Shown here one piece after another: positions 35,411 to 45,360 of a DNA stretch of 64,000 nucleotides. How positions within the stretch are numbered: position 1 is the stretch's first letter; each line of letters starts with the position of its first letter. The position numbers were made by a program, and so were the translations under genes. This stretch comes from Bacteroidota bacterium (lineage in GTDB: Bacteria; Bacteroidota; Bacteroidia; AKYH767-A; 2013-40CM-41-45), in contig SHNE01000032.1 of assembly GCA_004295015.1 (NCBI GenBank), positions 1-64,000 on the forward strand, read 5' to 3'. The notes under the pieces were generated by a model. That model saw only the letters and a program-made list of their open reading frames with translations. It was not told where the DNA came from and made no database searches.

Positions 35411-35656
35411 TCAGCCTTTAGAAGCATCACTATTTGGTCTTGGCCCCCTCTTATAAATCACCAATCCGTTTAAAAAATTTCTTAGCACTTGATCTCCTGC
35501 AAGCTTATAATTCGGATGATCTTCATTCCTGAAAAATGCGCTTAGTTCAGTTTTTCCGATTTCGAAATCTACAAGTTTTAATATTTTGATGATATCGTCG
35601 TCTTTCAATTGCAATGCAACACGCAGTTTCTTGAGTACATCATTATTACTGATCAT
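35411..35656 (-). CDS. Short DUF1456 family protein
   Basis: This 81-aa cytosolic protein contains one DUF1456 repeat: NNDVLKKLRVALQLKDDDI, then FEIGKTELSAFFRNEDHPNYKLAGDQVLRNFLNGLVIYKRG. Family members such as E. coli YehS carry two repeats in about 155 aa. This one resembles the second repeat and ends soon after it, with GPRPNSDASKG. Short single-repeat versions may be normal in Bacteroidota, so I do not call it truncated. The role of the family is unknown. ATG 35656 is the start; the protein begins directly with the repeat. Confidence 0.85.
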   Translation of the reverse strand: MISNNDVLKKLRVALQLKDDDIIKILKLVDFEIGKTELSAFFRNEDHPNYKLAGDQVLRNFLNGLVIYKRGPRPNSDASKG

Positions 35657-36029
35657 AGTGTTTTTCTTTCGGAATTATTTGGATTTTTGATTAGAACAAA
35701 GACTTACGAATATTGAATCTGAGTTCAGGATTTAAGCGGAGATAGGAGGGTTTTGGTAATGGCTCGAAAAGGTAGTCAGAATTACTGAATTCACAATAAA
35801 AGGCTCAAATTTGATGATTTACGTCATTTTTTTGACTATGAATAGAGGAGCTTTAATTATTAATTGCGTTGAGAATGAATTGAATAATGCTAAATCAGAA
35901 CCCGATTTGTCCATTCTGGTTGCTTGTTTGAATTGTTAATGTTTCCTAAGCAAGTCATTTTTGACAGTCTGATGTTCCTTAAAGTCTTTATCTTTTATAC
36001 ATTTGGCAAAAATTTAACCCAAAGCAATT
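35657..36029. other. Divergent intergenic region
   Basis: These 373 bp, AT-rich, contain the -7 element at 35998-36005. Otherwise I see no gene or clear structure. Confidence 0.5.
35998..36005 (+). promoter_or_regulatory. -7 promoter element
   Basis: TACATTTG fits TAnnTTTG, 24 nt before the ATG at 36030. No good -33 TTTG is visible at the usual spacing (a TTTG at 35960-35963 is too far). Confidence 0.4.
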
Positions 36030-38045
36030 ATGTTACGAAAACTACTTTACACCACTGCTGTCTTTTTTTGTGCCGGAACGATGTTATTCGCACAATCTGA
36101 AAGATCAGCGAATGCATCTGTAGCCAATGGTGTGCAGAGCATCTCAAAAAATTTAAATCAGGCATTAGCAAGAAAAGCAACGCCATCAAATCAAGTCAAT
36201 GCCTTGTTTGACGTTCAGCTGAATTATAACATTCAGGCTCAACGTGGTTCTGCAGGTATGGCTGGCGTTGTTTGGACAGGTACGGAGTTTTGGGTGTCTG
36301 CCTGGAATACTGATTCCCTTTTCACCTTTGATATCAACGGAGTTATCACTTCCCGTTTTAAAGTGACAGGTGTTGGAACAGCAAGTTCCGGAGTTCGTGG
36401 TATGACCTGGGATGGTACGCACATCTATGCAGGCGCTAACACAACTACTATTTATGAAATTGATCCTGTTACAAAAACAGTTACTGCCACAATCACAGCT
36501 CCTGAGTTTGTGCGCGGAATCGCTTATGACTCTCTTGCAAACGGAGGATTAGGCGGATTTTGGATTTGCAATTTTCAAACCGATATTACTCTAATTGATC
36601 GCACAGGTTTGACTTTGAGTGCAATTCCTGCAGCTACTCATGGTTTGGTTGGAATTTTTGGAATAGGAATCGATAACTACACCACAGGCGGACCATATAT
36701 CTGGGCTTTCGATCAGGAGGGTGGAACTACAGGTGTAGCCAAGATTAAGAGAATTAATGTTTCTACAGGTCTTGCTGATGCATTTGCGCATGATGTAACC
36801 ACAGATATTGGTCTTGGTGGTACGGGTGGTTTAGCAGGTGGACTCGGAATTACCTGGGGCCTGGATCCGGGTGGTGAGAAAAGTATTCTTGGTGTCATGC
36901 AAGGTTCTCCGAACAGATTATTCGCTTATGAATTGAATGATTTTGTTCCTCCTGTTACTGAATCAAGACTTGAGAAATTTAATTTCAGCCCGGCTCTGAC
37001 TTTCGTTCCTGAGTATCTCTCCGGTCCGGTATTTTTTGATGCAGACGTTGCGAACTTTGGATCAGCTGCCGTTGATACTTTAAGCCTTATTATAAACATT
37101 GATAGCGCAGGTACTAACCTTCAGTCTGATACCTCACGTATTTTTAATTTCGCTTCCGGATCTATGTCAAACCTTGCCTCCAGTGCAGCCTTCTCTCCAT
37201 CTTCAAAAGGTTCTTATGACATTTCAGCGTTCATAAGTACAGGAAGCCAGGTTGATGAAGATAACTCAAACGATTCCATTCAATACACTATGGCTGTAAC
37301 TGATTCTATTTTAGGTATGGATGATGGTGTTGAAGAAGGCTCTCTTGGACTTCAGGCTTCTGCAGGTGTTCTTGGACAGCGCTTCTCAGTTGGAGCTAAT
37401 TCATATGCAAGTTCGGTGACTGCCTACTTTACTGCCCCTACAGCCGGAGACAGCGTAAGTTTTGACCTCTACACTTTTGGTGCCGGACCGGGTTCTGTGA
37501 TTGCCTCTACTTACACTTACACATTTACAACAACTGATGCTGCATTTGGTAAAGTACTTGACATAGGATTTAAAACTGCACCTTTCCCAATTGGTGCCGG
37601 ATCTTATTTTGTCGGTGCACGTCAATACAGCGTGAATAATCTGAGTATGAGCTATACCTCATTTAATTTTCAGCCAAACGGTTGTCAGGCTTTGTTTGCC
37701 GGTTCTACCACATGGCAGGCATTGGATGCAAGCTTCCAAATCACCTTCTTGATGAGATTAAATGTTCTCGATCCTTTGTTCGTGAATGTTCCTCATGTTT
37801 ATAAGCAAGATGTGTTCACAATGCATCCGAATCCGGCCTCGTCAATCTTAAATGTTAAAGCAAAATCTGCAAATACTTCAGCTACGCTTTCAATGTTTGA
37901 TATAACAGGACGCGAAGTGTTTAGTCAAATTGGAGTTCAGGAAAGCAATACTATCGATCTTCAAAAATTCTCTGAAGGAGTTTACTTCGTGAGAATGACT
38001 GTTGACGGTAACGCATATACAGAAAAAGTAACGGTCGCGAAGTAA
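36030..38045 (+). CDS. T9SS-secreted propeller-like protein, type A sorting domain
   Basis: The protein has 671 aa. The signal peptide is about residues 1-21 (GTMLFAQ). Residues 55-310 look like a beta-propeller, with repeated W/Y-rich strands such as GVVWTGTEFWVSAWN, GVRGMTWDGTHIYAG and GGFWICNFQTDITLID. Residues 320-580 are two beta-sandwiches. The tail is type A: FTMHPNPASSIL, MFDITGREVF and SEGVYFVRM, ending KVTVAK. I see no enzyme motif. It stands alone between a large intergenic region and a strong terminator, and has its own -7 element. Confidence 0.85.
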   Translation: MLRKLLYTTAVFFCAGTMLFAQSERSANASVANGVQSISKNLNQALARKATPSNQVNALFDVQLNYNIQAQRGSAGMAGVVWTGTEFWVSAWNTDSLFTFDINGVITSRFKVTGVGTASSGVRGMTWDGTHIYAGANTTTIYEIDPVTKTVTATITAPEFVRGIAYDSLANGGLGGFWICNFQTDITLIDRTGLTLSAIPAATHGLVGIFGIGIDNYTTGGPYIWAFDQEGGTTGVAKIKRINVSTGLADAFAHDVTTDIGLGGTGGLAGGLGITWGLDPGGEKSILGVMQGSPNRLFAYELNDFVPPVTESRLEKFNFSPALTFVPEYLSGPVFFDADVANFGSAAVDTLSLIINIDSAGTNLQSDTSRIFNFASGSMSNLASSAAFSPSSKGSYDISAFISTGSQVDEDNSNDSIQYTMAVTDSILGMDDGVEEGSLGLQASAGVLGQRFSVGANSYASSVTAYFTAPTAGDSVSFDLYTFGAGPGSVIASTYTYTFTTTDAAFGKVLDIGFKTAPFPIGAGSYFVGARQYSVNNLSMSYTSFNFQPNGCQALFAGSTTWQALDASFQITFLMRLNVLDPLFVNVPHVYKQDVFTMHPNPASSILNVKAKSANTSATLSMFDITGREVFSQIGVQESNTIDLQKFSEGVYFVRMTVDGNAYTEKVTVAK

Positions 38046-38063
38046 TTTTTCGTTGATTGATTT

Positions 38064-38112
38064 AAGCCTCATCTTCCTGATGCCAGTTGCATTCGGAGGA
38101 TGAGGCTTTTTC
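38064..38112 (+). terminator. Terminator between convergent genes
   Basis: A 14-bp stem (aagcctcatcttcc at 38064-38077, ggaggatgaggctt at 38095-38108) with one G-T pair is followed by TTTTTC. It lies 18 nt after the stop of the 671-aa gene and 34 nt from the convergent phosphatase stop. Confidence 0.85.
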
Positions 38113-38145
38113 TTTGTCACTAATTGTAAAATTGACAACAGAATT

Positions 38146-40302
38146 TTATATCCGTATCCCAATCAGTAATACATCATCTACCTGTTCATTCGTACCTTTC
38201 CAGGTATCGAAGTATTTGATAAAACTATTTTCCTGCTCAGACATTGTCAGGTGTTGAATGGACAAAAGATGTTCTCTTAATCTTTTGCTTAGCATTTTTT
38301 TACTTTTCTCTCCGCCAAACTGATCGACATACCCATCGGTGAAAATATAAATACTATCTCCGCTTGAAAGTTTTAAAAAGTGATTCTTAAAAGTTGCTTC
38401 TGTGTTCAAACGAAAACCACCAATGGCTAACTTGTCGGGCTTGATTTCTTCAATAGAACCATTTCGAATCAAATACAAGGGACGATTAGCACCCGAATAT
38501 TCCAATGTGTTTTCTTTTAAATCAAAAGTGCATATGGCAATATCCATCCCGTCACTCACTTCAGATGCTTTTTGTTTTAATGAGCTGACAATTCCTGCAT
38601 TCAATTGATTGAGGATTTGTGCGGGCTCAGTTATCCCGCTCTCATTCACTAATTGATTGAGCAAAGAAATTCCAATCATGCTGAGAAATGCACCTGTTAC
38701 GCCATGTCCAGTGCAATCTGCCGCAGCAATGATCACCTTTCCATTCTTCTGAGAAAAAGTATAAAAGTCACCGCTCACGATATCTTTTGGACGGTAAAAA
38801 ATAAATGAATCTTTCAGCGTTTGATAAATCATTCCCGTCTCCGGTAAAATGGCCGTCTGAATGCGTTGTGCATATTGCAGATTGTCCAGTATATCTCTGT
38901 TCTTCTGCGCAAGCTCTTTTGTTCTTTCTTTTACATTTTTCTCTAATTCGACATTCTGATTTTCCAGAATTCGCTTTCGTTCGTTTTCCTGTGCAATGGT
39001 CTTTTGAAACAGTTTCTTTATTTCTTCTAGCTGTTGAGAAAGCTTTAAATTCATTTTTGAAAAGTCTTTAGCCAGATAAATGGTCATTGAAACGGAAACG
39101 CTCAACAACATACCGTATCCAATAAATTCTCCCAACGCAGAGTTTATAGTTGTTGAGATTTCAGTAAAATTCATGGCCTTCAAAACATAGGCAATGAGAG
39201 CAAGAACTATAGTTCCAAGGGGAGGGAGAAGAATTCCAAAAAGGAAAATCCCGGCTCCTTCTTTTTTCTTACGCCATGCTTGTATGTAAATACGTAGAAT
39301 TTCAATAAAACTTAAAATGACAAAAATTAAAATGAATAAGCTTCCTGTACTTTGGTCTTCACTGTAAGCTACCATTACTAATCCGGTAACCAATAATGTG
39401 CTGAGAATCCAAAAGTAGAGGAGCATTCGCTTGTAAAAAATCTGATAAAGGAGGGATATAAAGAAAAGCGGTATACTAAGTATCGATACAATTTCCAGTA
39501 TTCCGATTTTTGTAGTCAGATAAAAATCTGAACCGCTGATTATTTTATAGATACCGAAAAAGATTATAAATAATAATAATGTGAGAAGACTGTAATACAG
39601 ATTGCTCCGGTTTTTCCGGTAAAAAAGGAATAGAATAAAATGAAACAAACTCAATGTTAAAAATATGCCGGAGAAGAATGAGAAAATAAAGACCTGCGTT
39701 GTGTCAAGTAAATTGTCAATGGAGTTTTCTATCGTTTCCATTGATGCGCTGAATCCGGTCCCTGTATTTAAAACATCGATCTGAAGGTCACGGTTGTCGC
39801 CGGCGCCGCTGAATCGCGAATAGCGTACCGCAATTACATGTTCTCCGCTGTCAAGCACAATTGGCATGGGTTCAGGTTTTGCGCTAAAGCCTGAGACACC
39901 CTTTTCACCATTGATTTCGAGTGTGCCAATTGTTTTAATTTTTATACCGTCAAGATAAATTTCACAAGCATCCTTAACCGTAAATTCAAGGCCTGTAATT
40001 TTTTTGTCGATGGAGGCATCTGCAATAAATTTATATCTGAACCAAAGGATTACAGGTGCATTTTTATAAATTGAGTCGAGATACTCTTCCTTAGAACCCT
40101 TTGCGAAAAGTGTCCAATCCGAATCATTGAACGCTTTAGTTGCATATTCAGGCTTGTCATCTACTACAAACAGCCATTTTTTTTCCAGTGAAAATCCTTT
40201 TTCCAGTTTCTCAAGAGTGATCGTATCAATAACTGTTGCAGTTGAATGTTTCAGTGAGAGCAACAGAATTAAATAAAGAAAAAAATAAAGGACTCTTCTC
40301 AT
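38146..40302 (-). CDS. Membrane sensor with SpoIIE/PP2C phosphatase domain
   Basis: This 718-aa protein begins with a signal sequence and a periplasmic jelly-roll domain (about 40-190, WLFVVDDKPEYATKAFNDSDW and LDSGEHVIAVRYSRF). Seven hydrophobic helices follow at about 205-410, matching a 7TMR-DISM receptor layout. A coiled coil spans 415-475. The C-terminal SpoIIE-type serine phosphatase has the metal-site motifs DIVSGDFY (507-514), ADCTGHG (528-534) and FTDGYVDQ, and ends DDVLLIGI. Such proteins usually dephosphorylate anti-anti-sigma or similar STAS proteins; no partner gene is nearby. It is likely a sensor of an external ligand. Confidence 0.92.
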   Translation of the reverse strand: MRRVLYFFLYLILLLSLKHSTATVIDTITLEKLEKGFSLEKKWLFVVDDKPEYATKAFNDSDWTLFAKGSKEEYLDSIYKNAPVILWFRYKFIADASIDKKITGLEFTVKDACEIYLDGIKIKTIGTLEINGEKGVSGFSAKPEPMPIVLDSGEHVIAVRYSRFSGAGDNRDLQIDVLNTGTGFSASMETIENSIDNLLDTTQVFIFSFFSGIFLTLSLFHFILFLFYRKNRSNLYYSLLTLLLFIIFFGIYKIISGSDFYLTTKIGILEIVSILSIPLFFISLLYQIFYKRMLLYFWILSTLLVTGLVMVAYSEDQSTGSLFILIFVILSFIEILRIYIQAWRKKKEGAGIFLFGILLPPLGTIVLALIAYVLKAMNFTEISTTINSALGEFIGYGMLLSVSVSMTIYLAKDFSKMNLKLSQQLEEIKKLFQKTIAQENERKRILENQNVELEKNVKERTKELAQKNRDILDNLQYAQRIQTAILPETGMIYQTLKDSFIFYRPKDIVSGDFYTFSQKNGKVIIAAADCTGHGVTGAFLSMIGISLLNQLVNESGITEPAQILNQLNAGIVSSLKQKASEVSDGMDIAICTFDLKENTLEYSGANRPLYLIRNGSIEEIKPDKLAIGGFRLNTEATFKNHFLKLSSGDSIYIFTDGYVDQFGGEKSKKMLSKRLREHLLSIQHLTMSEQENSFIKYFDTWKGTNEQVDDVLLIGIRI

Positions 40303-40451
40303 AAAAGGTAGTTGAGATTTGTGGCACTGAAATTTTAGCCCTTACCGATGTTTAGGAGTGCATGCAAATTAATTAAAAAATGCATCAAACTTGTTTAATT
40401 CAGTAGTAAAGAGAAAAATTTGATACAGAAAGCCTCAAGATAAAGACATAA

Positions 40452-40481
40452 AAAAACCCATTGATAATACAATGGGTTTTT
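40452..40481 (-). terminator. Terminator after the CotH-family gene
   Basis: A 12-bp perfect stem (aaaaacccattg / caatgggttttt) with loop ataata reads on the minus strand with a T run, 39 nt after the stop at 40520. Confidence 0.9.
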
Positions 40482-40519
40482 CATATTGTGCTTTTGTCCG
40501 ATTGTAATCAAACTTCGGA

Positions 40520-43500
40520 TTACTTGACCGGTAAGAGGAGTACACGGGTTTTATTCGCATCAATCAAACGGAGGAAATATATTCCCGATGCGTAGTCATG
40601 TATGTTCAGCTCAAGACTATAGGGGCCGGGTTTTGCATGGATTGTTTCAGAATGCAGAAGTCTGCCTTCAGAATTAATCAGCTGTAAAATACTTTCAGTA
40701 TTACCCTGCTTGAAATATTCAATAGTCACCCGATCCTTTACTGGAAGCGGATATGCACGGAAAGTTTCAAAGTTGTAAGCGTTGGCTAATGTTCCTGTAA
40801 ACGTTGTCACCTCAATCTCGTCGGTGGCTGTACAATTATTGATATCGGTAGCGATAACAGAATATGTTCCGGCGGAATTTACTACAATGCTTTGGCTTGA
40901 CTGACCTGTGGACCAAAGGTATGAAGTAAAGGATGGTCCTGCATTTAGTGTCAAAGTGTGCCCTGATTCAATAGCCGTATCTGCTCCCAAATAAACGTTT
41001 GGCTGTGTATAGACCAATGCATTTATCTGCAGAGGCAGACTTGGACAATTTAATCCAGCAACTGCATAATAGGAGGTCGAATTGTTCAGTACAGGGGTAA
41101 TGAAGACAGGTCCCGTTCCAACCAGATTTCCTCCGCTTGCTGCGTCATACCAGGAAATTGGCTCTACTGCTGTTGCAGACAATGTAACCGATCCGCTTCC
41201 GCAGGTGTATGCATCCTGGGCAAGAGGTGCTGATGCCGTGTTGATGATATCGGCTAAGACAACTGCAGGTGCACTTGGACAAACACTCGAAGACCTCACC
41301 CAATAGCCAACGGATGTAAATAATACCGGAGTGGTGTAAGTAGGGCCGGTTGCCAATAGATTTCCGTTTGATATATCATACCAAAATAATGTGTCAGTCG
41401 ATTGTGCACTCAATTGAATGGTACCCGGACCACAATGAAAGCCCCCTGTTGCAACAGGCGTTTGTCCATATGGCATTGCCGTGACTGTTACACTCGAAGA
41501 TTGTACTGAACAACCCTGGTTGCTTACCCGGACCGAATAATTTCCTGACGTGCTTGCATTGTAAGAATTTTGAGTAGCGCCGGGTATACTTTGATTGTTT
41601 GAATACCATTGATACTCGTTTCCGGAAACAGTATTGACGAAAAGATCAACACTGTTTCCAACACAAAAAGTTGAGGGGCCTGATAAATTGATGTTTGCCG
41701 ATGGCGAACTGTACATCCTTCCGGGAGAACCACCAAAACATCCGAGAAACCAATTGCTGCTGCTGTTTAAATTTCCGGTGTTGCTTAGTAACTCAAGCGT
41801 GTAACCTTGTCCATCTGCTCCTGTAGGCCATGGAGAGTTGTCATCAAATTCAACTTCGATAATATCCTGATCTAAATAATTGAACAAACGGATTTCATCT
41901 CCACTGTTATCAAGGTTGAAGCCCATCGGGCCAATTACATTGTTCACTTGAGGGAAAACTGAATTGAATTTGCTTAAGTCTTCAGAAACGACGAGGTATT
42001 CGCCTGCATCAATAACAGTTCCAACAGGAAAAGTATAGGTATTATAGTCTTTGTCGTCTTTGAGTTTCCAATTGGAAATGTCAAGTGCTACAGTTCCATA
42101 ATTGTGCAGTTCAAGCCAGTCACCTGCATCTTGCGATGAAGCTGAGTGATAGTTTATTTCTGAGATTGTTATTTTCGGAGTCTGTGCAGATCCACTGAAA
42201 TAAGCAGTGATTTGATCAGTGGAAGTAAAGTCATAAGTCGCAACCTGATTGGAGTTATTGGAACTGATAACTGCGTTCGATCTCCAGTGATCAAACTCAT
42301 AACCCGGATTTGGCATTGCCGTGATGGTAACCGGATTGCCTCTGAAATATACGCCTGTCCAGGGAAATGATGTCGGATTTACTGTGCTGATTTGAATTCT
42401 TCCGGCACCGGCAGGACTTACATTTAAGGTTAGCGTTACCTGGCTTGGTAAGGAAAACTCACTCTGTATATGTCCTCTTACCTTTCCGGGCCTGCTGCTG
42501 ATGAAGCTTTCCATAGCACTAATCCTGCTGTTCCAGGTACTGATGCTGAAGTTATCTCCATTGAATGAAGGCCATTTTGCAAAATGATCAGACATGTCAT
42601 GCCGCATCTCATCTTCAAATTCCTGAGAAGCACTTATCAGATTCGAAGATTTGTATATGGTATTAATCAGATCAGCATACCGGTTGATGAAATAGGTTTT
42701 AAACTTTGTGTTTTGAAGCATCGCATCAAACATGTCAGATGTGTAATTTTGAGAGTTGGGGTTCCTTGCGATTCCAAGTCTGTTATCATTAACACTCCCT
42801 GAATACCCTAATCCAAAATCGAGATCGTACAATAAGTATTTCCATTTACCTCCGGATTCTTGCGGTCTCCATATTTTAATATTATTCGTCCAGTCCCCCA
42901 TCCAGTCCCCATTGTTGAAATACGTTTGAGCAATCATGTAGTCAACAAAATTCTCGATGTCCAACATGTCGTTCATGTCATTGTAGTAATTCTGGCCCGT
43001 TGCATTTTGGCTTGTTGCATAATTCACCATATCCCAAAAACCATCGTCTGACCCGAATTTTGTCGTGATATTTCCACCTTCAAGTAACATGTCAATTTCA
43101 TCTTTGCCCAGGTCATAATTGTTTTTTATCCAATGTTGATCATGATTTTCATGGATGGTGTAGACGCCCCAGTATTCGCCGTTAAGAAATACCACGACAG
43201 GTTGTGTAGCCAGGTAGCCGGAGTGTGTGGTACTCATAACTCTTTCCATGAGTGCGTCACGATAATGAACTTTGTTCCACTCTGTTCCTGCATTTCTCAG
43301 TACAAAATCGTCGATCTTATCTATTTTTGGTTTGTCAGGAAAAAGAGCATATTCAAGATTTGGTGTGCCCATCTCATCACTGAGTTTAATTTCAAAACTC
43401 TTCTGCGGTTTTGCCTGAGAATAATTACCGAAGATTTCGATGTTCGCATCAAAGCCGGCCTGTTTCACTTTGTTCTTGTCAAAATATTCAATAGCTGCGG

Positions 43501-44989
43501 GCTTTTCCCAGTCCTGCCAAAAATTTGCACCCTTGTATGGATATGCTGAATCTGCATTTGGCCCTGTCGCATAAATTCCTGTATTGTAATTCCAGAGATT
43601 GTCAGGTGCAGTTGAAACGGTGAAAACAGGTAAGTCTATATCTTCGCCAATAAAATAGGTTTTGGTAAATGTTGGTGAAGGGAGATAACCTGTTTTAAAA
43701 ACCTTAACCCTTATTGTCTTGGTACTATTTATACTGATGGAATTGTTGTACTGAGTTGAGTTTGATGTTGGTTCTGATCCATCTGTGGTATACCTGATTT
43801 TAGCACCACTGCTAGAAGTACTAAGAGAAAGTGTCTTAGAGGTGGAATAAAATCCCTCAGAAAGAGAGAACACAGGGTCGCTGGCATAGCCCGGATAACA
43901 CGTTGAATTGGAATTGGAACTAAGCGGGGTGGGACTTGTAAATACACACCAGCTTGATGATCCATCAGAAGAACGGCCCGTCGAATGGTTAGGGTCCATT
44001 CTGGTATAATCCTGTTGGTCGAGTGTAAATCCTGTATTGTCTGTTAACAATACCGTCTCGCCTTCGCGACTTAATTTAAAATTTGCCTGAAAGTATTGAA
44101 AGCCCGGTGCCCTGAACCATGATGGGGTTGAGGAAAATGTTTGAGTTGAATTGAGCATTCCAAAGGATAGAAATGGAATTGCCGACAGATCACCTGAACC
44201 GGATGATTGGTTGTGAACCTGCACCGCTAACACATTTACTCCCGGAAGTAATATTGATTTTAAAAAATCGCCTTCAATGTAGAATGAATCCGGATCATGG
44301 CCCTGATACATCATGGCTTCATGGGAACCGGATGCCAGCACATTATAGTCCGGCCGGTCACCCGGACTACCCAGGTTAGCGCGTGCAATTTCTACTCCGT
44401 TTAAAAAAGCAACAAAGCCATCATCATAATCAATATTGAATACAGCGCTGCCAATGTTTCCGGTGTCAGGAACAAAAAATTCCTTTCTCATCATCACAGA
44501 TTTGCATTGTGTGATGGTAGTATTGTCATCATTGTCGCCGAAACCAATACCTCCTGCTCCGGATGCCCAGGAAGAATGGTTAAAACTTAAGTTTCTCCAG
44601 TTGCTGTCAGGCGTGCTCGTTCCTACAAAATACTTCCATGTAGTCTGCGCACTTACTGCTGTTTCCCAATGATTGCTTAAGTCTGTACGGTTGATACCTG
44701 AAGCAAAAACCAAAACTTTTTGATTGGGACCTAAATCAAAATTTGGGAAAACAAATTTGTAGGGTTCTGAAATAATGTCTGATAAACCGTATCCTCCAAG
44801 ATTAACAGCGGAATTTCCGTCATTAAAAATTTCTATCCAGTCATCATATTCTCCGTTTTCATTGAGTTTGTTGGAGACGTTGGAAGGACAAATTTCATTG
44901 ATTAAAATTTGTGAAGTTGAATGAAGGGAAATCAGAAATAAAAAAATTAGCATCCCGGTTCTGATAACCGGCATAAAAAAATGGTTCAT
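40520..44989 (-). CDS. T9SS-secreted CotH-kinase and lamin-tail-domain protein
   Basis: The signal peptide begins at ATG 44989 (ATG 45055 adds 22 residues). The protein has about 1489 aa; positions here count from 44989. A lamin-tail domain (about 30-90) is followed by a galactose-binding-like beta-sandwich (100-290), a chitobiase-type CHB_HEX_C-like module (375-440, IRYTTDGSEPTS) and a CotH domain (about 450-770, with GVYTIHENHD and YLLYDLDFG). Then come an InlB-B-like repeat (ITAMPNPGYEFDHW), a second lamin-tail domain, several Ig-like repeats and a type A tail (FRAYPLPVKDR, ASGIYFLRLID). CotH domains are atypical protein kinases, known from spore-coat and surface proteins. The target here is unknown. 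Confidence 0.87.
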   Translation of the reverse strand: MNHFFMPVIRTGMLIFLFLISLHSTSQILINEICPSNVSNKLNENGEYDDWIEIFNDGNSAVNLGGYGLSDIISEPYKFVFPNFDLGPNQKVLVFASGINRTDLSNHWETAVSAQTTWKYFVGTSTPDSNWRNLSFNHSSWASGAGGIGFGDNDDNTTITQCKSVMMRKEFFVPDTGNIGSAVFNIDYDDGFVAFLNGVEIARANLGSPGDRPDYNVLASGSHEAMMYQGHDPDSFYIEGDFLKSILLPGVNVLAVQVHNQSSGSGDLSAIPFLSFGMLNSTQTFSSTPSWFRAPGFQYFQANFKLSREGETVLLTDNTGFTLDQQDYTRMDPNHSTGRSSDGSSSWCVFTSPTPLSSNSNSTCYPGYASDPVFSLSEGFYSTSKTLSLSTSSSGAKIRYTTDGSEPTSNSTQYNNSISINSTKTIRVKVFKTGYLPSPTFTKTYFIGEDIDLPVFTVSTAPDNLWNYNTGIYATGPNADSAYPYKGANFWQDWEKPAAIEYFDKNKVKQAGFDANIEIFGNYSQAKPQKSFEIKLSDEMGTPNLEYALFPDKPKIDKIDDFVLRNAGTEWNKVHYRDALMERVMSTTHSGYLATQPVVVFLNGEYWGVYTIHENHDQHWIKNNYDLGKDEIDMLLEGGNITTKFGSDDGFWDMVNYATSQNATGQNYYNDMNDMLDIENFVDYMIAQTYFNNGDWMGDWTNNIKIWRPQESGGKWKYLLYDLDFGLGYSGSVNDNRLGIARNPNSQNYTSDMFDAMLQNTKFKTYFINRYADLINTIYKSSNLISASQEFEDEMRHDMSDHFAKWPSFNGDNFSISTWNSRISAMESFISSRPGKVRGHIQSEFSLPSQVTLTLNVSPAGAGRIQISTVNPTSFPWTGVYFRGNPVTITAMPNPGYEFDHWRSNAVISSNNSNQVATYDFTSTDQITAYFSGSAQTPKITISEINYHSASSQDAGDWLELHNYGTVALDISNWKLKDDKDYNTYTFPVGTVIDAGEYLVVSEDLSKFNSVFPQVNNVIGPMGFNLDNSGDEIRLFNYLDQDIIEVEFDDNSPWPTGADGQGYTLELLSNTGNLNSSSNWFLGCFGGSPGRMYSSPSANINLSGPSTFCVGNSVDLFVNTVSGNEYQWYSNNQSIPGATQNSYNASTSGNYSVRVSNQGCSVQSSSVTVTAMPYGQTPVATGGFHCGPGTIQLSAQSTDTLFWYDISNGNLLATGPTYTTPVLFTSVGYWVRSSSVCPSAPAVVLADIINTASAPLAQDAYTCGSGSVTLSATAVEPISWYDAASGGNLVGTGPVFITPVLNNSTSYYAVAGLNCPSLPLQINALVYTQPNVYLGADTAIESGHTLTLNAGPSFTSYLWSTGQSSQSIVVNSAGTYSVIATDINNCTATDEIEVTTFTGTLANAYNFETFRAYPLPVKDRVTIEYFKQGNTESILQLINSEGRLLHSETIHAKPGPYSLELNIHDYASGIYFLRLIDANKTRVLLLPVK

Positions 44990-45360
44990 CTTGGTTAAAC
45001 TATTAGAAGAGTTAGATTTGTGTCTAGTTATGGGTAAATATAGCTGTAAGTTCATTTTTTCGAAACAGTTTTTGGCGAATGCTTAAAAATCATTGGTCAA
45101 AAAGATGCTTTAATTACGAAAAAAACGAGGTTTTTGGGTTTTGAATATTTTCCAAAAGTATAAATAATTTCATTGTTCAGGCCACAGACCGCCATGAATA
45201 AGGATTTTAGGCAAACTGTAATAATTATTTACAGACTCTGTGGATATTTAATTGAATATTTAAAAACTGCTGGTATTGCATAATGGAGTTGAGCCTTCAT
45301 AAAACTGCCTAAGTATGGAATTTTTTTATTTAGGGCATCCTTCCATAAATCTTATATCTT
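44990..45360. other. Divergent intergenic region
   Basis: These 371 bp lie between divergent genes (CotH protein, minus; RnfD-DUF2330 fusion, plus). They are AT-rich and promoters for both must lie here, but I found no consensus TTTG/TAnnTTTG pair and no gene. Confidence 0.4.

Noticed and set aside
35230..35430. Open frame of 66 codons on the minus strand before the nidogen/PKD gene
   Set aside because: Rich in F, K and S with low complexity, no signal peptide and no homology I recognise; probably AT-rich intergenic DNA.
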